Origin: Cyanobium sp. FGCU52
GTDB taxonomy: Bacteria > Cyanobacteriota > Cyanobacteriia > PCC-6307 > Cyanobiaceae
Direction: 5' to 3'
NCBI GenBank assembly: GCA_024958715.1
Contig: JANWUS010000058.1
Span: forward strand, 1 to 64,000
Length of the DNA stretch: 64,000 nt
Of this stretch, positions 60,095 through 64,000 are shown piece after piece. The translations under genes were made by a program, and so were the position numbers. The notes beneath the pieces were generated by a model that ran no database searches, had not been told where the DNA came from, and worked only from the letters and a program-made list of their open reading frames with translations. The number at the start of each line of letters is the position of its first letter. Position 1 is the stretch's first letter.

Positions 60095-63000
60095 TCAGAC
60101 CTCCGTCACCCCCTCGATCCGGTCTTCGATCTCCTGGTAGATCTCCTGCAGCTGGGCGATGTTCTCCTCGCTGGTTTCCCAGTAGCCACGGCCGTTCACC
60201 TCCAGCAGGGTGCCCACGATGCGGCGGAAGCTGTGGGGGTTGAGCTCCATCAGCCGCTTGCGCATCTCCGGGTCGTTGATGAAGGTGTCGTTGGCCTCCT
60301 CGTACACGAAGTTGTCGACCTGGCCGCTGGTGGCACTCCAGCCGAGGGTGAAGTTGAGTCGCTTGGCCACCTCGCGCACGCCCTCGTAACCGGAGTTGAG
60401 CATGCCCTCATACCACTTGGGATTGAGCAGCTTGGTGCGCGAATCCAGGCGGATCGTTTCGCTCAGGGAGCGCACCTGGGCGTTGGCCGTGGTGGTGTCG
60501 GCGATGTAGCTGGCCGGAGCCTTGCCGTCGTCGCGGAGGTTCGCGATCAGCTTGGTGGGATCGGAATCGAAGTAGTGGCTCACATCGGTGAGCGAGATCT
60601 CAGCCGAATCCAGGTTCTGGAAGGTGACATCGGCCGTTTTCATCGCCGATTCGAACACTTCGCGGTTCTGATTCATCTCGCCGGGATTGTCGGCGTTGAA
60701 GGCGAAGGTTTTGCGGGAGAGGTACATCTCCTGCAGCTCGCCCTCCTCCTCCCAGGTGCTGTTCTCCACCGCCAGGTTCACGTTGGAGGAATAGCTGCCG
60801 CTGGCGTTGGAGAACACGCGGGTGGCCGCTTCGCGCAGCTCGATGCCCTGGGCCTTCGCCTGCTCCTGGGCGTGCTTGCGCACGAAGTTCATCTCCAAAG
60901 GCTCATCGGCCTCGGCCGCCATCTTCACCCCCTGATCGATCAGGGCCATCTGGTTGATGAACAGATCGCGGAACACCCCCGAGCAGTTCACCACCACGTC
61001 GATGCGGGGCCGGCCCAGCTCCTCCAGCGGGATCAGCTCCAGCTTGTTCACCCGGCCCAGGGAATCGGGCAGCGGCCGCACGCCGATGAACCAGAGGATC
61101 TGGGCCAGGGATTCGCCGTAGGTCTTGATGTTGTCGGTGCCCCAGAGCACGCAGGCGATCGTTTCCGGCCAGGTGCCCTGCTCGGCTTTCTGGCGCTCGA
61201 TCAGTCGATCCACCACCACCTTGGCGGCGGCGATGGCGGCGCGGGTGGGGATCGCCTGGGGGTCGAGGGCGTGGATGTTCTTGCCGCTGGGCAGCACACC
61301 GGGGTTGCGGATCGGATCACCGCCGGGACCCGGCAGCACGTATTCGCCGTCGAGGGCCCGCAGCAGGCTCTCCATCTCCATGTCGGCGCAGATCTGCTCG
61401 AGGCAGAAGCGCAGGTAGGCGAAGGTGCGATCGAGCTCCGCCTGATCCACCTCGCCGAAGCCGGCGCTGCTGCAGGCCGCCAGCCAGGGGCTGCGGAAGC
61501 GGATGCCGAAGCGCTCCAGCAGCTCGAACAACCAGCCGAAGTTGCGGCGCAGGGTGACGCGGCCATCGGCGCCGGTGACCTCCTTCACCATCGCGCCCAA
61601 CGCGGCGCGGCAGGTTTCGGTGATCAGGCGATTGAGCTCCACGTCGGCGAGCACGCCGGCGTCGTTGCCCTTGTACACCTCCTGGATGCTGCGCCCCCGG
61701 CACTCGGCCAGCAGGCCCGGCAGCGAGCGCAGCCCTTCCTCCTCCCGCTCCAGGGCGGCGATGTTCACCAAGGTGGCGATCGCCTCCTCGGCGGTGGGGG
61801 GCTTGCCGATGGTGTGCAGGCCGCAGGGCAGCAGGCGGCTCTCGATCTCCATCAGCTGGCGGTACACCGCCCCCACCACGCCGTCGCGCGCGTCCTGGTC
61901 GAGCTCAGCCGCATCGGCCTCGGGCAGGACCACGTCCTTGTCGAGGTTGCACTGGCGCGCCGTTTCCACGATCGCGTTCACGATCTGCACGCCCCGGGAG
62001 CTCTCGCGCAGCTGCTGATAGCTGCCCACCAGCTCGCCCAGCTCCTTGAGACCCTTGTAGAGGCCGGCGTTCTCCGCCGGCGGTGTGAGGTAGCTGATGG
62101 TGGAGGCGTAGCCCCGACGCTTGGCGATCGTGGCCTCCGACGGGTTGTTGGCGGCGTAGTAGTAGAGGTTCGGCAGGGCGCCGATCAGCGAATCGGGATA
62201 GCAGGTTTCGCTCATGCCCATCTGCTTGCCCGGCATGAACTCCAGCGAGCCGTGGGTGCCGAAATGCAGCACCGCATCGGTCTGCCAGACCTTCTCCAGG
62301 TAGGTGTAGTAGGCGGCGAAGCCGTGGTGGGGGCTGGCGCTGCGGGAGTAGAGCAGGCGCATCGGATCACCCTCGTAGCCGAAGGTGGGCTGCACCCCCA
62401 CGAACACGTTGCCGAAGTGGCGGCCGTAGATCAGCAGGTTGGTGCCGTCGGAGTTGAGGTTGCCTGGGGGCTTGCCCCAGTTCTCCTCCAGACGCTCGGA
62501 GTAGGGGGTGAGCCGTTCGTATTCCGCCACGCTCATGCGGTGGGCGATCGCCAGCTCCGGCGCCCCTTCCATCGCTTCGGGGTCCTTGAGCACGGCCTCC
62601 ATCAGGGCCTTGGGCGTACGCGGCATGTCGGCGATGGTGTAGCCCTTGGCCTTCATCTCCTCCAGCACCCGGAAGATCGAGCCGAACACATCCAGGTAGG
62701 CGGCGGTGCCCACGTTGCCCTTGTCGGGCGGGAAGCTGAACACGGTGATCGCCAGCTTCTTCTCGGCGCGGGGCTTGATCCGCAGCGAGGCCCAGCGGAT
62801 GGCGCGCTCGGCGATCGCGTCCACCCGGTCCTGCAGGGTGTGGGCCTTGCCGGTGGCGTCGTCGCGGCCGCTCAGCACGATCGGCTCGATGGCGCCGTCG
62901 AGTTCAGGGATGGCGATCTGCAGCGCCACCTGCACCGGGTGCAGACCCAGGTCGCTCTCCTCCCATTCCTGGGTGGTCTGGAACACCAGGGGCAGCGCCA

Positions 63001-64000
63001 CCATGTAGGGCACGTTCAGCCGCTTCAGGGCATCGATCGCCTTGGGATGGTCCTGCCGGGCGGGGCCGCCCACCAGCGCGAAGCCGGTGAGGCTCACCAC
63101 CCCGTCGACGATCGGCTGCTCGGGGTTGAGCGGATCGTAGAAGAACTGGTTGACCGGCTTGGAGAAGTCGAGGCCCCCGCAGAACACCGGGATCACCGTG
63201 GCGCCGCGGTATTCCATCTCCTGGATCACGGCCACGTAGTGGGCCTCATCGCCCGTCACGATGTGGCTGCGCTGCAGCACCAGGCCGATCACGGGACCCT
63301 TGCGGGCCTTCTCGCTGAGATCGGAGCGGCTGGCGCTCCAGTTGAGGTATTCCTTGAGGTCTTCGAACATCCCCGGCGCCAGAGGATGCCAGATGCCCAG
63401 ATCGGGGAACACCACCGGATCGGCCACCAGCAGCTCGGGCCGGTCCGCCTCCCCGCGGGGGAACACGTACTTGTCGGCCAGCATCAACAGGAAGTTCCTG
63501 AGATTGTCGGGCGTGCCGCCCAGCCAGTACTGGAAACTGAGCATGAAGGAGCGGGCGTCCTGCGCCTTCTCCACAGGTAAGTACTTAAGAACCGTGGGCA
63601 GGGTGTTGAGCAGCTTGAGCATCGCGTCCTGGAAGCCCGCGGAGCCGCCCTTCTCCTTGCGCTTCTTCATGAACTGGGCGATGCCGCTCTTGCTCTGGCC
63701 GAGCTGGGCCATCGAGAAGGTGCCCAGCTTGTTCAGGCGCATCACCTCCGGCATGGAGGGGAACACCACCGCCGCCTTGAGGCGATCGCGATGGGGGGCG
63801 ACGGCCTCCACCACCTTCTGGGCCAGATCCTCGATGAAGATCAGCGAGGCGATGAACACGTCGGCTTCGGCCACATCGGCGCAGAAGTCGGCGTAGTTGG
63901 CGGGATCACGCAGCTCCTCGATCAGGTAGCCGCTCAGGTCGATCGCCAGGGCACCGTTCTGCTCGTTGATCGCCGTGGCGGCGGTGGTGAGGGCGTTCTG
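60095..64000 (-). CDS. chlH: Magnesium chelatase subunit H, 5' end beyond the window
   Basis: [74 protein letters not shown]; reading frame continues past the listed ATG to the window end ([38 protein letters not shown]). Confidence 0.97.
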   Translation of the reverse strand, partial: QNALTTAATAINEQNGALAIDLSGYLIEELRDPANYADFCADVAEADVFIASLIFIEDLAQKVVEAVAPHRDRLKAAVVFPSMPEVMRLNKLGTFSMAQLGQSKSGIAQFMKKRKEKGGSAGFQDAMLKLLNTLPTVLKYLPVEKAQDARSFMLSFQYWLGGTPDNLRNFLLMLADKYVFPRGEADRPELLVADPVVFPDLGIWHPLAPGMFEDLKEYLNWSASRSDLSEKARKGPVIGLVLQRSHIVTGDEAHYVAVIQEMEYRGATVIPVFCGGLDFSKPVNQFFYDPLNPEQPIVDGVVSLTGFALVGGPARQDHPKAIDALKRLNVPYMVALPLVFQTTQEWEESDLGLHPVQVALQIAIPELDGAIEPIVLSGRDDATGKAHTLQDRVDAIAERAIRWASLRIKPRAEKKLAITVFSFPPDKGNVGTAAYLDVFGSIFRVLEEMKAKGYTIADMPRTPKALMEAVLKDPEAMEGAPELAIAHRMSVAEYERLTPYSERLEENWGKPPGNLNSDGTNLLIYGRHFGNVFVGVQPTFGYEGDPMRLLYSRSASPHHGFAAYYTYLEKVWQTDAVLHFGTHGSLEFMPGKQMGMSETCYPDSLIGALPNLYYYAANNPSEATIAKRRGYASTISYLTPPAENAGLYKGLKELGELVGSYQQLRESSRGVQIVNAIVETARQCNLDKDVVLPEADAAELDQDARDGVVGAVYRQLMEIESRLLPCGLHTIGKPPTAEEAIATLVNIAALEREEEGLRSLPGLLAECRGRSIQEVYKGNDAGVLADVELNRLITETCRAALGAMVKEVTGADGRVTLRRNFGWLFELLERFGIRFRSPWLAACSSAGFGEVDQAELDRTFAYLRFCLEQICADMEMESLLRALDGEYVLPGPGGDPIRNPGVLPSGKNIHALDPQAIPTRAAIAAAKVVVDRLIERQKAEQGTWPETIACVLWGTDNIKTYGESLAQILWFIGVRPLPDSLGRVNKLELIPLEELGRPRIDVVVNCSGVFRDLFINQMALIDQGVKMAAEADEPLEMNFVRKHAQEQAKAQGIELREAATRVFSNASGSYSSNVNLAVENSTWEEEGELQEMYLSRKTFAFNADNPGEMNQNREVFESAMKTADVTFQNLDSAEISLTDVSHYFDSDPTKLIANLRDDGKAPASYIADTTTANAQVRSLSETIRLDSRTKLLNPKWYEGMLNSGYEGVREVAKRLNFTLGWSATSGQVDNFVYEEANDTFINDPEMRKRLMELNPHSFRRIVGTLLEVNGRGYWETSEENIAQLQEIYQEIEDRIEGVTEV

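Noticed and set aside
59948-63580. 1210-aa + strand ORF antisense to chlH
   Set aside because: Its translation is His/Gln/Gly/Ala/Val-rich shadow sequence expected from high-GC codon bias opposite a strongly conserved gene; chlH on the minus strand explains the region.

Overview
The window is about 64 kb of gene-dense, high-GC chromosome from a cyanobacterium, probably a Synechococcus/Cyanobium-like picocyanobacterium. Support comes from chlH, CGLD27/DUF1230, DUF3386, DUF2811, DUF3318, a PAO-like Rieske oxygenase, CbiX and an Anabaena-type kdpABGCD layout. No prophage, IS element, CRISPR array or rRNA operon was recognised. One tRNA (initiator tRNA-fMet, minus strand) is present. Recognisable loci: an arsM-like/cfa/archease cluster; tandem RHH mini-proteins; Hsp20; two diguanylate cyclases, one fused to an ODP-type metallo-beta-lactamase domain; a frameshifted pstS; an AraC-arylsulfatase-formylglycine-generating-enzyme locus followed by two small secreted/low-complexity proteins; an orphan Nif11-like peptide; a TPMT-like methyltransferase fused in frame to ThiD; an ADP-forming acyl-CoA ligase/GNAT fusion; carB; a complete kdp locus ending in a truncated KdpD, a separate histidine kinase and a NarL-type regulator; tpiA; an Nmad3 (nucleotide-modification-associated) protein; folP; mscS; and chlH, truncated at the right edge. 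The items most worth follow-up are the kdp regulatory module (four genes joined by 4-nt overlaps), the methyltransferase-ThiD fusion, the orphan Nmad3 gene, the ODP-GGDEF protein, the sulfatase/FGE island, and a structured intergenic region at about 34.7-34.8 kb where two tandem copies share one complementary partner. All family assignments are from reading the supplied translations; no database search was run.
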